A stretch of 54,201 nt of DNA, from contig DYIY01000021.1 of NCBI GenBank assembly GCA_020723405.1, positions 1 through 54,201 of the forward strand, written 5' to 3'. Positions 1 to 8,662 of this stretch are shown here, in pieces. Made by a program: the position numbers and the translations under genes. Numbering within the stretch: the first letter of the stretch is position 1; each line of letters begins with the position of its first letter. The stretch is from Thiobacillus denitrificans (lineage in GTDB: Bacteria; Pseudomonadota; Gammaproteobacteria; Burkholderiales; Thiobacillaceae). A model generated the notes under the pieces. That model saw nothing but the letters and a program-made list of their open reading frames with translations. It was not told where the DNA came from and made no database searches.

Positions 1-7
1 CCACGCC

Positions 8-83
8 GCCCCTGTAGCTCAGTGGATAGAGCATCCCCCTCCTAAGGGGAGGGTCGCACGTTCGATTCGTGTCGGGGGCGCCA
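8..83 (+). tRNA. tRNA-Arg (anticodon CCT), complete with encoded CCA
   Basis: A full cloverleaf can be drawn. The 7-bp acceptor stem GCCCCTG/CGGGGGC includes one T-G pair. The D arm is GCTC/GAGC. The 5-bp anticodon stem TCCCC/GGGGA holds loop CTCCTAA, giving anticodon CCT. The T arm GCACG/CGTGT carries loop TTCGATT. The discriminator base G is followed by a genomic CCA at 81-83. Anticodon CCT reads the arginine codon AGG. The gene ends 7 bases from the trpD stop codon, which lies on the opposite strand, so the two genes converge. Confidence 0.96.
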
Positions 84-90
84 GTCAGAT

Positions 91-1107
91 TCAAGCGGGC
101 CGCCAGGCCACCAGTTGCGCCAGCTTGGCCCGGGCTGCGCCCGAGGCGATGGCTTCGCCGGCCCGCGCCACCCCGTCTTCCAGGCTCTTGGCCACGCCGG
201 CTGCGTAGATGGCCGCGCCACCATTGAGGGTGACGATGTCCCGGGGGGCGCCGGGCTGGTTCTCCAGGGCAGCCAGCAGCATGGCCCGGGATTCCTCCAC
301 GTTGCCCACCCGCAGCAAAGCGATGTCGTGGACCGGCAGGCCGAAGCGTTCCGGGCTTACCGCGTATTCCTTCACTTCCCCGTCGCGCAGTTCGCCCACC
401 AGGGTCTCGCCGGAGATGGAAATCTCGTCCAGCCCTTCCCGGCCGTGGACGATGAGCACCCGCTTGCTGCCCAGGCGTTGCAGGACCCGGACCTGGATGC
501 CCACCAGGTCCGGGTGGAACACCCCCATGACCTGGTTGGGTGCGCCGGCCGGGTTGGTGAGGGGCCCCAGGATGTTGAACAGGGTGCGCACCCCCAGTTC
601 CCGGCGCACCGGGGCGGCGTGCTTCATGGCGCCGTGGTAGTTGGGGGCGAACATGAAGCCCAGGCCCACGGCGTCGATGCAGCGGGCCACCTGGTCCGGC
701 GCCAGGTTGATGTCCACACCCAGGCTTTCCAGCACGTCGGCGCTGCCCGATTTGGACGACACCGAGCGGCCCCCGTGCTTGGCCACCCGGGCGCCCGCCG
801 CAGCGGCCACGAAGGCGGCGGCGGTGGAAATGTTGAAGGTATGGGCCGAATCGCCGCCGGTGCCGCAGGTGTCCACCAGGTTGTCGTGGGCCTCCACCGG
901 CACCCGGGTGGCGAATTCGCGCATCACCGTGGCGGCGGCGGCAATCTCGCCGATGGTCTCCTTCTTCACCCGCAGGCCGGTGATGAGGGCGGCCATCATG
1001 ACCGGGCTCATCTCGCCGGTCATGATCTGGCGCATGAGGGAGAGCATTTCGTCGTGGAAGATCTCCCGGTGCTCGATCACCCGGGCCAGTGCCTCCTGGG
1101 GGCTCAT
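91..1107 (-). CDS. trpD: Anthranilate phosphoribosyltransferase TrpD
   Basis: TrpD transfers a phosphoribosyl group from PRPP to anthranilate in tryptophan synthesis. The 338-residue product has the family's usual length. It carries the glycine-rich PRPP-binding stretch [17 protein letters not shown], the [18 protein letters not shown] segment and the GPLTNPAG motif. The start at 1107 was chosen because its ATG overlaps the trpG stop as ATGA, which implies translational coupling; the frame stays open for about 110 codons upstream, but that part is only the shadow of trpG. Neither trpE nor trpC is adjacent. A tRNA gene lies where trpC often follows in relatives. Confidence 0.96.
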   Translation of the reverse strand: MSPQEALARVIEHREIFHDEMLSLMRQIMTGEMSPVMMAALITGLRVKKETIGEIAAAATVMREFATRVPVEAHDNLVDTCGTGGDSAHTFNISTAAAFVAAAAGARVAKHGGRSVSSKSGSADVLESLGVDINLAPDQVARCIDAVGLGFMFAPNYHGAMKHAAPVRRELGVRTLFNILGPLTNPAGAPNQVMGVFHPDLVGIQVRVLQRLGSKRVLIVHGREGLDEISISGETLVGELRDGEVKEYAVSPERFGLPVHDIALLRVGNVEESRAMLLAALENQPGAPRDIVTLNGGAAIYAAGVAKSLEDGVARAGEAIASGAARAKLAQLVAWRPA

Positions 1108-1676
1108 GAACGCTGCTCCTTGAGGAAGTTGTCCAGCAATTGGTGGCCGTGCTCGGTGAGGACGGATTCCGGGTGGAACTGGACGCCCTCCACGGCCAGG
1201 GTCTTGTGCCGTACCCCCATGATCTCGCCGTCCTCGGTCCAGGCGGTGATCTCCAGGCAGTCGGGAAGGGTCTCCCGCTCGATGACCAGGGAATGGTAGC
1301 GGGTGGCGGTGAAGGGATTGGGCAGGCCCCGGAACACCCCCTTGTCGGCATGGTGGATGGGGGAGGTCTTGCCGTGCATCAGCTCCTTGGCGTGGATGAT
1401 GCGGCCACCGAAGGCCTGGCCGATGCTCTGGTGGCCCAGGCACACGCCCAGAATGGGAATGCGCCCGGCGAAGCGCTGGATCACCGGCACCGACACGCCG
1501 GCTTCCGTGGGCGTGCAGGGCCCCGGGGAGATGACGATGCGCGCCGGGGTCAGGGTTTCGATCTGCTCCAGGCTGATCTCGTCATTGCGGTAAACCCCCA
1601 CGTCCTCGCCCAGTTCGCCGAAATACTGGACAAGGTTGTAGGTGAAGGAGTCGTAGTTGTCGATCATCAAAAGCAT
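1104..1676 (-). CDS. trpG: Anthranilate synthase component II, glutamine amidotransferase TrpG
   Basis: This 190-residue class I amidotransferase supplies ammonia from glutamine to TrpE for anthranilate formation; the same subunit sometimes also serves PabB. It starts with the hallmark [19 protein letters not shown]. It has the oxyanion motif SPGPCTP, the nucleophile in GVCLGHQ, and the His-Glu pair in FHPES near the C-terminus. Its stop overlaps the trpD start by 4 bases. A purine-rich AGGATCCTCCTGCC precedes the ATG. No trpE lies upstream, so the partner synthase subunit must be encoded elsewhere. Confidence 0.96.
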   Translation of the reverse strand: MLLMIDNYDSFTYNLVQYFGELGEDVGVYRNDEISLEQIETLTPARIVISPGPCTPTEAGVSVPVIQRFAGRIPILGVCLGHQSIGQAFGGRIIHAKELMHGKTSPIHHADKGVFRGLPNPFTATRYHSLVIERETLPDCLEITAWTEDGEIMGVRHKTLAVEGVQFHPESVLTEHGHQLLDNFLKEQRS

Positions 1677-2017
1677 GGCAGGAGGATCCTTTCCCGGACG
1701 GGCCGCCTGGCCCGCATTCGGCGATCATTATCGCCCGGCCGGGGCACTCGGAAAACCGCCGCCCGAAAGGCGGCCCGCTTGCGGCCGATCTGGGCTCCTC
1801 CGTTGGACGCTCCCCCAGGCGGGTTGTTGGGGAGGGCCGTGGATTCACCCTGTGGGGCCGGTGAGCGAAGGCGGGACGTCCGGGGAGCAGATTGACGCAC
1901 CCGTGCCAAGCCCATGGACGGGAGGCGGGGGCGCCAGGATGCCCCGGGCCGGCCGTCGGCACTCGCGTTGGCCTACCGGGCCGCCTGATGGGCAATCTGG
2001 GTTTAATATGCCCGGCC
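1677..2017. other. Non-coding gap between divergent trpG and maf
   Basis: No convincing gene was found in these 341 bases. On the minus strand a GATAAT hexamer about 60 bases before trpG could be a -10 element, but its -35 partner is poor. A 6-bp GC stem (GCCGCC at 1758-1763 with GGCGGC at 1769-1774) is followed on the minus strand by only four T residues. It could be a weak terminator or attenuator in the trp leader. No tryptophan-rich leader peptide was seen. Just before maf a TAATAT lies too close to the start codon to serve as its -10 element. Confidence 0.5.
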
Positions 2018-2626
2018 ATGAGCAAGCCCCTCTACCTGGCCTCCCAATCTCCACGCCGCCTGGAACTTCTGCGCCAAGTGGGCCTGGAACCTACCGTGCT
2101 GCCCCTGCGCAGCGCTCGGGGCCGGGCCGACGTGGACGAGACGCCCTTTCCCCAGGAGGTCGCCCGGGATTACGTGTTGCGTGTGGCACGCATGAAGGCG
2201 GCGGCGGCCCTTATCGCCCAGGCCCGCCGCCGCCTGCCCCCCTGGCCCATCCTGGCGGCGGACACCACGGTGACCATCGATGGGCGCATCCTGGGCAAGC
2301 CCGCCGACGCGGCCGAGGCCCGGGTCATGCTGGAACGTTACTCCGGCCGCAGCCATACCGTGTTCACCGCCGTGGCCGCCGCCTACCAGGGCAAACTGGA
2401 TGTGGCGCTGTCGGAAAGTGTGGTGACCTTCAAGACCCTGGGGGAGGCGGAAATCGCCGCCTACGTGGCCACCCGGGAACCCTTCGACAAGGCCGGTGGC
2501 TATGGTATCCAGGGCCGGGCCGCCCTGTTCGTGGAACATCTGGTGGGCAGCCATTCCGGTGTGGTGGGGCTGCCCCTCCACGAAACAGGCGCATTGCTGG
2601 AGGGACTGGGCTTTTCCGTCTGGTAG
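2018..2626 (+). CDS. maf: Maf family nucleotide pyrophosphatase
   Basis: The 202-residue product begins MSKPLYLASQSPRRLELLRQ, whose SxSPRR motif is the Maf signature. It continues with the family's ADTTV, ILGKP and DKAGGYGIQG motifs. Maf proteins hydrolyse non-canonical or specific nucleoside triphosphates (dTTP/UTP, or m7GTP in the YceF branch) to monophosphates and are linked to septum formation. The DKAGGYGIQG form fits the dTTP/UTP branch better, which is an inference. The start at 2018 is the only ATG that places the motif at the N-terminus; the open frame upstream has no family similarity. rng follows in the same direction after 69 bases. Confidence 0.93.
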   Translation: MSKPLYLASQSPRRLELLRQVGLEPTVLPLRSARGRADVDETPFPQEVARDYVLRVARMKAAAALIAQARRRLPPWPILAADTTVTIDGRILGKPADAAEARVMLERYSGRSHTVFTAVAAAYQGKLDVALSESVVTFKTLGEAEIAAYVATREPFDKAGGYGIQGRAALFVEHLVGSHSGVVGLPLHETGALLEGLGFSVW

Positions 2627-2636
2627 GCCGAGCCGT

Positions 2637-2674
2637 CAGTCGCCAGCTGGTCTTCCCGGGCCGGCTGGCGACTG
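2637..2674. repeat. Inverted repeat between maf and rng
   Basis: The arms CAGTCGCCAGC and GCTGGCGACTG pair perfectly over 11 bp, and TGG/CCG extends the stem to 14 bp including one T-G pair, around a 10-base loop. There is no T-run on either side, so it does not look like an intrinsic terminator. It could be an RNA-processing site, an mRNA-stabilising hairpin or a REP-like unit. No second copy was noticed in this window. Confidence 0.75.
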
Positions 2675-2695
2675 CCAACTCTCCCCCTTCAGACC

Positions 2696-4147
2696 ATGAG
2701 CGAAGAAATCCTCATCAACGTCACCCCCCAGGAGACCCGGGTGGCGGTGCTCTACCTGGGCGCGGTCCAGGAACTGCACATCGAGCGCACCAGCCAGCGG
2801 GGCCTGGTGGGCAACGTCTATCTGGGCAAGGTGAGCCGGGTGCTGCCGGGCATGCAGTCGGCCTTCATCGACATCGGCCTTGACCGGGCCGCCTTCCTGC
2901 ACGTGGGCGACATCCTGGAAGCCCGTTGCGACCATTGTCAGCGGCCCATCGAGAAGGTGCTGCACGAGGGCCAGAGCATCCTGGTGCAGGTCATCAAGGA
3001 CCCCATCGGCGCCAAGGGGGCCCGCCTGTCCACCCAGATCAGCATGGCCGGCCGCTTCCTGGTCTTTCTGCCCCAGGAGACCCGCATCGGCATCTCCCAG
3101 AAGATCGAGGACGAGAGCGAGCGGGAGATGCTGCGGGAACGCCTCACCCGCATCCTGCCCGAGGTGCAGCGGGGCGGCTTCATCATCCGCACCATGGCCC
3201 ACGTGGCCGAGGACACGGAACTGGAAGCCGACGTGGAATATCTGCATACCCTGTGGGACGCCATCCAGGCCCGCTCGGAGAACCGTCCCGGCCCGGCCCT
3301 GATCTACCAGGAACTGGATCTGGCCCACCGGGTGCTGCGCGACTTCTCCTCCTCGGAAACCAGCCGCATCCTGGTGGATTCCCGGGAAACCTTCCTGAAG
3401 ATGGACGCCTTCGCCGCCGAGTTCACCCGCAACGTGGCGGGCAAGATCAGCCACTACGCCGCTGAGCGGCCCCTGTTCGATCTGTATGGGGTGGAGGACG
3501 AGATCGAACGGGCTCTGGGCCGGCGAGTGGACTTGAAGTCCGGGGGTTACCTGATCGTGGATCAGACCGAGGCGCTGACCACCATCGACGTGAACACCGG
3601 CAGCTTCATCAGCGGCCGTTCCTTCGATGAGACCATCTTCAAGACCAATCTGGAGGCGGCCCAGACCATCGCCCGGCAATTGCGCCTGCGCAACCTGGGG
3701 GGCATCATCATCCTGGACTTCATCGACATGGACAGCCCGGAGCACAAGGCGGCGGTGCTGGCTGAATTGTCCAAGGCCCTGACCCGGGACCGCACGCGCA
3801 TGACCATCAACGGCTTCACCTCCCTGGGCCTGGTGGAGATGACCCGCAAGCGGACCCGGGAAAGCCTCACCCGGGTACTGTGCGAGTCCTGCCCCACCTG
3901 CCAGGGCCGGGGCCAGATCAAGACGGCCCAGACCACCTGCTACGAAATCCTGCGGGCCCTCATGCGGGAGGCCCGGCAGTTCAATGCCCGGGAGTTCCGC
4001 ATCCTGGCCTCCCAGACGGTGATCGACCTGTTCCTGGACGAGGAATCCCAAAGCCTGGCCCAACTGTCCGATTTCATCGGCAAGCCCGTTTCGTTGCAGG
4101 TGGAAAGCCTGTTCACCCAGGAGCAGTACGACATCATCCTGCTCTGA
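2696..4147 (+). CDS. rng: Ribonuclease G
   Basis: RNase G is an endoribonuclease that trims the 5' end of 16S rRNA and decays some mRNAs. The 483-residue length is typical of RNase G and lacks the long C-terminal scaffold of RNase E. The S1 domain follows an N-terminal lead-in (GNVYLGKVSRVLPGMQSAF). The catalytic metal site lies in VDQTEALTTIDVNTG and in IIILDFIDM, where acidic residues bind magnesium. The zinc-link is CESCPTC near residue 400. The maf-rng neighbourhood is common in proteobacteria. No strong Shine-Dalgarno sequence precedes the ATG at 2696. Confidence 0.96.
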   Translation: MSEEILINVTPQETRVAVLYLGAVQELHIERTSQRGLVGNVYLGKVSRVLPGMQSAFIDIGLDRAAFLHVGDILEARCDHCQRPIEKVLHEGQSILVQVIKDPIGAKGARLSTQISMAGRFLVFLPQETRIGISQKIEDESEREMLRERLTRILPEVQRGGFIIRTMAHVAEDTELEADVEYLHTLWDAIQARSENRPGPALIYQELDLAHRVLRDFSSSETSRILVDSRETFLKMDAFAAEFTRNVAGKISHYAAERPLFDLYGVEDEIERALGRRVDLKSGGYLIVDQTEALTTIDVNTGSFISGRSFDETIFKTNLEAAQTIARQLRLRNLGGIIILDFIDMDSPEHKAAVLAELSKALTRDRTRMTINGFTSLGLVEMTRKRTRESLTRVLCESCPTCQGRGQIKTAQTTCYEILRALMREARQFNAREFRILASQTVIDLFLDEESQSLAQLSDFIGKPVSLQVESLFTQEQYDIILL

Positions 4148-4164
4148 GCATCCGGCGGGGAGGG

Positions 4165-6135
4165 TCAGGCGGCGGCGGCGGCGGGTGTGGCCGGTGCTCC
4201 GTCGTCCAGGGCCCGGAAGGCCACACCGGTGAGCAGGGAGAACTCCTTGGCGATGGCCTCGATCTGGTCCACCTGGGCCTTGATCTGGACGATGTCCCGG
4301 CTCACGGCGGCGCTGCGTTCGTGGATTGAACCCAGGTTGGCATGGACCTTGTTGAGGTTCTCCAGGCGGTGCTCCAGTTGGGCCTTGTGCTCGGTGATGC
4401 GCACCACGATGGGGTCCAGGGTGAGGCGCAGCCAGGTTTCCGTCTCGATGCGCACCTGCTGGAACAGGATGCGCGCCTGGGTCACCAGGGCGATGTAGAA
4501 CTTCTTCACCATGAACCGCTTCTCCAACATGATGTTGAGCGGGTCGGAGCAGAACTCCTGGGTGCTCACCATCAGTTCGTCCAGACGGGCCCGGTAACGG
4601 GACAACTCCAGGCTGGGCGGATCCATGCGTTCCAGGCCGTGGATGTCATGGAAGCGCTGGTAGGCGGTATTGAGCAACTGCTTGATGCCACCGCACTGCT
4701 GGTGGGCGAAGTCGAACTCGGCACCCATGCGCCGGATGAGCAGGTGCATGCCCTTGATCAGCCCGGCGGTGGTCCAACTGTCGTTGATGGCCATCATGGA
4801 CTCTTCGATGATCTTGTCCATGCGTTCGTCGTCCATGCGCGCCAGCAACTCCCAGCCCTGCTGGGCGACCACCTTGCGGGTGACGTTGAAGTTGCGCGTG
4901 GTCTCGTCGTAGATCTGCTTGTCGGAGAGCATCTTCTCCCGCATCTGCACGACGATTTCCTGGTTCTTGCCGGACAGGGCCTCCAGGTCACGCAGGTTCT
5001 GGCGGGCGGCCTGGATGCGGTTGTGGGCGGTTTCCCTGGCCTCGGTCACCAGGGGCCCCACTTCCCGGATCACCGAGTCGCGCATGATCTTTTCCCGGGA
5101 GGGGATGATTTCCCGGGCCAGCATCACCTCCAGGGCCTGGATGCCGGAGCGGCGCAGCAGATCGCCGTCGTTGCGGATCTTGCCCACCAGGGCCTTCTGG
5201 GCGGAAATGGCCAGCACGCTGGAGGGGGGGATGTTGAGTTGGCTGGCGGTGGACTCGATCTGCCGCTGGATGGTGCGGCCGATCTCCTCGTTGGTCTTCA
5301 GATCGTCCCACAGCATGTCGATCTTGTTCAGCACGGCGTAGTGCTGGCTGGCGTGCTTGGACACCCACTTGTTCCAGATCTCGAAGTCTGACTGGGTGAC
5401 GCCGGTGTCGGTGGCCAGCAGGAAGAGCAGGGCATGGGCGTTGGGGATGGCGGAAATGGTCAATTCCGGCTCGGCACCCATGGCGTTGAGGCCCGGGGTG
5501 TCCAGGATGGCCAGACCCGATTCCAGCAGGGGATGGGGATAGTTGATCATGGCGTAGCGCCAGGCGGGAATTTCCACCCGGTCCTGATCCTTCACCATGT
5601 AGCCCAGATTGGGGTCGTTCTCGTCCCACAGGCCCAGGGCCCGGGCTTCCACCTTGAAAACCACCTTGGTCTCGGCCAGCTTGCGCATGGCGGTCACCAT
5701 GGCATTGGGATCGGACACGTCCAGCTTGATGGTGCTCCACTCCACCGGCAGGCGCTTCAGGGCATTGATGCTGTCGTCACGGAAACGGGTCTCGATGGGC
5801 AGCAGACGGATGTAGGGCTCGGTGTCCGTGTCGTAGTAGATCTCGGTGGGGCACATGGTGGTGCGCCCGGCATCGGAGGGCAGCAACCGCTGTTTGAAGT
5901 CGGAGAAGAACAGGGCGTTGATGAGCTCCGTCTTGCCCCGGCTGAACTCGGCCACGAAGGCCACCATGAGCCGGTCCCGCTTCAGATTTTCAGTAAGGTC
6001 GAAGAGACGCAGCAGCAGTTCCGGCTCCACCTCGGTATTGTGCTCCAGCCATTCCTTGTAGGCCGTCACCACCTTCACCAGCCGGTCGCGCCGGTTCTTG
6101 AACCGCGTGATGCCGCTTTCCAGACCGTAATTCAT
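4165..6135 (-). CDS. Dynamin-like GTPase family protein
   Basis: The 656-residue product has a G1 loop AEFSRGKT at residues 62-69, in which the first glycine of GxxxxGK is replaced by alanine. It also has G3 DTPGLNAMG and G4 NKID. A long, mostly helical C-terminal half follows, as in bacterial dynamin-like proteins. Such proteins bind GTP and act on membranes; the target of this one is unknown. The start at 6135 was chosen because its ATG shares one base with the preceding gene's TGA (TGATG), and GGGGAATC lies upstream. It is the last gene of the yggS-proC-yggT-DUF167 string. The C-terminus ends in an alanine/proline-rich tail. Confidence 0.85.
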   Translation of the reverse strand: MNYGLESGITRFKNRRDRLVKVVTAYKEWLEHNTEVEPELLLRLFDLTENLKRDRLMVAFVAEFSRGKTELINALFFSDFKQRLLPSDAGRTTMCPTEIYYDTDTEPYIRLLPIETRFRDDSINALKRLPVEWSTIKLDVSDPNAMVTAMRKLAETKVVFKVEARALGLWDENDPNLGYMVKDQDRVEIPAWRYAMINYPHPLLESGLAILDTPGLNAMGAEPELTISAIPNAHALLFLLATDTGVTQSDFEIWNKWVSKHASQHYAVLNKIDMLWDDLKTNEEIGRTIQRQIESTASQLNIPPSSVLAISAQKALVGKIRNDGDLLRRSGIQALEVMLAREIIPSREKIMRDSVIREVGPLVTEARETAHNRIQAARQNLRDLEALSGKNQEIVVQMREKMLSDKQIYDETTRNFNVTRKVVAQQGWELLARMDDERMDKIIEESMMAINDSWTTAGLIKGMHLLIRRMGAEFDFAHQQCGGIKQLLNTAYQRFHDIHGLERMDPPSLELSRYRARLDELMVSTQEFCSDPLNIMLEKRFMVKKFYIALVTQARILFQQVRIETETWLRLTLDPIVVRITEHKAQLEHRLENLNKVHANLGSIHERSAAVSRDIVQIKAQVDQIEAIAKEFSLLTGVAFRALDDGAPATPAAAAA

Positions 6136-6428
6136 CAATGATTCCCCATGAGACGTCGTCTTGCCTCTTCCGGAGCGATGGCCGCCCATACCGCCTTGCG
6201 GCGGGACTTTTCCCCTCGCAGGATTCTAACCTCCTTCCGCGCCAAGCCAAGGGCTTCGGCAAGGAAAACCAGGAGGGCGTCATTGGCCGCCCCCTCCACG
6301 GCCCGGGCCTGCACCCGTACCTTGAGGGCATCGCCGTGGGTCCCGGCCAGTTCGCTCCTGGAGGCCCCCGGCTGGATGTGCAGGGCGATCTCCACCCCGT
6401 CGCCGCTGGGGCGCAGGCAATCGGCCAT
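6135..6428 (-). CDS. DUF167 (YggU family) protein
   Basis: A 97-residue protein with the family pattern LHIQPGASRSELAGTHGD near the N-terminus and VEGAANDALLVFLAEALGL in the middle. DUF167/YggU is a small conserved alpha/beta fold of unproven function, and its gene very often follows yggT. It is coupled by single-base TGATG overlaps to yggT upstream and to the dynamin-like gene downstream, which supports co-translation. Confidence 0.88.
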   Translation of the reverse strand: MADCLRPSGDGVEIALHIQPGASRSELAGTHGDALKVRVQARAVEGAANDALLVFLAEALGLARKEVRILRGEKSRRKAVWAAIAPEEARRRLMGNH

Positions 6429-7003
6429 CAGATCATGGCCCGGGCCGCCTGATCGAGGGCGGCCACCGGCGCGATGAGCAGCACTTGGATCACCACCAGG
6501 GCCGCCAGGGGCGACAGATCCACCCCGCCAACGGGCGGGATGAACCGCTGGAAGGGGGCCAGCACCGGCCGGGACAAGGCATAGAACACCGGCGCCAGGG
6601 GCGAGAAGGGATTGATCCAGGACAGCAGTGCCTGGAAGAACACCAGACCCATGAGCACATAGAGCCCCAGGCGCAGGGCGGACACCAGGGCCAACAGAAG
6701 GAAACCGGGAAGCACGCCGCTACCCGCCACCAGGAAGGGATAGCCCTGGACCCAGTACACCCCCAGGACCATCAACAGTTCGGCCAGATAGAAGGGCAGC
6801 AGGCTGGCCCAATCCAGGCCCAGCCAGCCCGGCACCACCCGGCGCACCGGCTTCACCGCGAAATCCGTCACCTTCACCACGAACTGGGCGAAGGAATTGC
6901 GGAAGGGCACCCTTGCCCACTGCATCCAGAAACGCAGGAAGAAGGCACAGGCCATCAGATCGAAGGCCGTGCGGATGAGGAACTGGGCCGCTTCGACGAA
7001 CAT
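6428..7003 (-). CDS. yggT: YggT family integral membrane protein
   Basis: The 191-residue product has the two-repeat YggT layout, with hydrophobic segments that suggest four or more membrane spans. Hallmark sequences include RFWMQWARVPFRNSF and, in the second half, LLSWINPFSPLAPVFY followed by LSRPVLAPFQRFIPP. YggT proteins are linked to cell shape, osmotic tolerance and thylakoid or septum organisation in various bacteria; the molecular role is unclear. The start at 7003 overlaps the proC stop by one base. The frame is open further upstream, but that part is a shadow of proC. Confidence 0.9.
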   Translation of the reverse strand: MFVEAAQFLIRTAFDLMACAFFLRFWMQWARVPFRNSFAQFVVKVTDFAVKPVRRVVPGWLGLDWASLLPFYLAELLMVLGVYWVQGYPFLVAGSGVLPGFLLLALVSALRLGLYVLMGLVFFQALLSWINPFSPLAPVFYALSRPVLAPFQRFIPPVGGVDLSPLAALVVIQVLLIAPVAALDQAARAMI

Positions 7004-7812
7004 CAGTCCTGACCCAGCAGATCGCCCATTTCCCGGGCCCGTTCGGCAGCCGCCCTGGCCGCCAGGCCGATGGCGTAGCGCACGCCGCCTTCCTCCAGGG
7101 CCAGGATGCCCCGTTCCGTGGTGCCCCCCTTGGAAGTGACCCGGGCGCGCAGTTCGGCAGGATGGGACTGGTCCTTGATGGCCAGGGCGGCGGCGCCGAA
7201 GAAGGTTTGCAGGGTCAGCAGCCGGGCCGTCTCCGGCGGCAGGCCCAGATCCACGCCGGCCTGCTCCAGGGCCTCGATGAACAGGAACACGTAGGCCGGC
7301 CCGCTGCCAGACACGGCGGTCACGGCGTCGATCAGGGACTCCTCCTCCACCCACAGGGCCAGCCCCACGGCTTCAAGTATCTGGCCGGCCTGGCTCCGCT
7401 GGGCGGCGCTGACGCCGGGCAAGGCAAACAGGCCCGCCACCCCGGCCCCCACCAGGGCCGGGGTATTGGGCATGGCCCGCACCACTGCCCCGTGCCCCCC
7501 CAGCCAGCGGGCAATATCGCCGGCCCGCACACCGGCAGCGATGGACAACACCAGACAGTCCTTGCCCAGGGGCGGCAGGCCGCGCAGCAGGGCGGACAAC
7601 TGCTGGGGCTTCACCGCCAGCACCAGCACGTCGACGTTGAGGCACTCGGCAGCGCTTTCCTCCACCGCCACTGCAAACTCCGCTGACAGCCAGGCCCGTC
7701 GTTCCGCCACGGGCTCCGCCACCCGGATATCCCCGGCCAGGAACCCCTTGTTCAACAACCCGCCGATCATGGCGGCTGCCATGTTGCCGCCGCCGATAAA
7801 ACCCAGTTTCAT
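7003..7812 (-). CDS. proC: Pyrroline-5-carboxylate reductase
   Basis: ProC performs the last step of proline synthesis, NAD(P)H-dependent reduction of pyrroline-5-carboxylate. The 269-residue product starts with a Rossmann motif MKLGFIGGGNMAAAMIGGLL. It carries the family signature AVSGSGPAYVFLFIEAL and the C-terminal VTSKGGTTERGI segment that binds substrate. Gene order yggS-proC-yggT is conserved in many proteobacteria. proA, the preceding pathway step, also lies in this window at 27560-28843. Confidence 0.97.
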   Translation of the reverse strand: MKLGFIGGGNMAAAMIGGLLNKGFLAGDIRVAEPVAERRAWLSAEFAVAVEESAAECLNVDVLVLAVKPQQLSALLRGLPPLGKDCLVLSIAAGVRAGDIARWLGGHGAVVRAMPNTPALVGAGVAGLFALPGVSAAQRSQAGQILEAVGLALWVEEESLIDAVTAVSGSGPAYVFLFIEALEQAGVDLGLPPETARLLTLQTFFGAAALAIKDQSHPAELRARVTSKGGTTERGILALEEGGVRYAIGLAARAAAERAREMGDLLGQD

Positions 7813-7825
7813 CTGTTTCCTTTCT

Positions 7826-7929
7826 GGTGGATAGCCGGTAGGTGGTAGCCGGTAGTTTGTAGCTCTTGGTCAGCGCGCCCACGGCGCGGAAACATCCAGC
7901 TACCGACTACCGACCACCCACTACCGACT
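7826..7929. repeat. Low-complexity palindromic repeat (TAGCCGGTAG / CTACCGACTACCGAC type)
   Basis: Left arm 7826-7864 is built from GGTAG units (TAGCCGGTAGGTGGTAGC). Right arm 7898-7929 is built from CTACCGAC units. The arms are imperfect reverse complements ending in AGCT, and they flank a GC-rich centre that has its own CGCGC/GCGCG stem. The element fills the gap between yggS and proC. Tandem TACCGACTACC-type repeats of this kind are scattered in many proteobacterial genomes. It resembles the leuS element at 31867-31938 in design but not in sequence. Confidence 0.8.
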
Positions 7930-7932
7930 CCA

Positions 7933-8616
7933 TCAATCCCGCCTTCCAAAAATCGCCGTTCCAACCCGCACGATTGTCGCACCTTCCAGGATGGCCGACT
8001 CCAGATCGCCGGACATGCCCATGGAAAGGGTGTCGAGTTCGAGACCTTCATGCCGTGCCTGGCGCAGCAAATCTGCCAGGATACGGAAGGCCTGCCGCTG
8101 CCGGTCCATGTCCGGCGTGGGTTCCGGAATGGCCATGAACCCCCGCAACCGCAGCCGGGGCAGGCTCGCCACGACCCGGGCCAGGGCCAGGGCATGCACC
8201 GGGGCCACCCCACTCTTGCTGGCCTCGCCGCTGACGTTGACCTGGATGCAGACCTGGAGGGGAACCATGCCGTTGGGCCGCTGCTCATCCAGGCGGCGGG
8301 CCAGTTTTTCCCGGTCCACGCCATGCACCCATTGGAAGCGTTGGGCCACGGGCCGGGTCTTGTTGCTTTGCAGGGGACCGATGAAGTGCCACTCCAGGTC
8401 CAGATCCGCCAGGGACTCCATCTTGGCCAGGGCCTCCTGGACGTAGCTTTCGCCGAAGCGGGTCTGGCCGGCGGCATGGGCTTCCCGCACGGCCTCAGCC
8501 GGGAAGGTCTTGCTCACCGCCAGCAGTCGGGCACAATCTGAGCCTCGACCCGAGGCGGCACAGGCGGTGGCGATCCGGTCCCTGCAAGCTTGCAAGGCGC
8601 TCGCGATTGCGCCCAT
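7933..8616 (-). CDS. yggS: YggS/PipY family PLP-homeostasis protein
   Basis: A 227-residue single-domain PLP-binding barrel without catalytic partners, involved in pyridoxal phosphate homeostasis. The PLP-lysine lies in LLAVSKTFPAEAVREA near residue 36. Other family marks are FGESYVQEALAK, WHFIGPLQSNK, the GxMAIPEP segment, and the phosphate-binding SMGMSGDLESAI near the C-terminus. It is the first gene of the operon running toward proC. Its start is 46 bases from the divergent pilT start. Confidence 0.95.
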   Translation of the reverse strand: MGAIASALQACRDRIATACAASGRGSDCARLLAVSKTFPAEAVREAHAAGQTRFGESYVQEALAKMESLADLDLEWHFIGPLQSNKTRPVAQRFQWVHGVDREKLARRLDEQRPNGMVPLQVCIQVNVSGEASKSGVAPVHALALARVVASLPRLRLRGFMAIPEPTPDMDRQRQAFRILADLLRQARHEGLELDTLSMGMSGDLESAILEGATIVRVGTAIFGRRD

Positions 8617-8662
8617 AATGCCCCGCGCTCCCTCGGAAAATCACGTAACTCGGGGAATTATA

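Noticed and set aside
115-1299. A 394-codon + strand frame over trpD-trpG
   Set aside because: Antisense shadow; the minus-strand frames carry complete TrpD and TrpG signatures.
1741-1790. trp attenuator
   Set aside because: The stem is only 6 bp with four T residues and no Trp-codon leader peptide was seen, so I did not call it.
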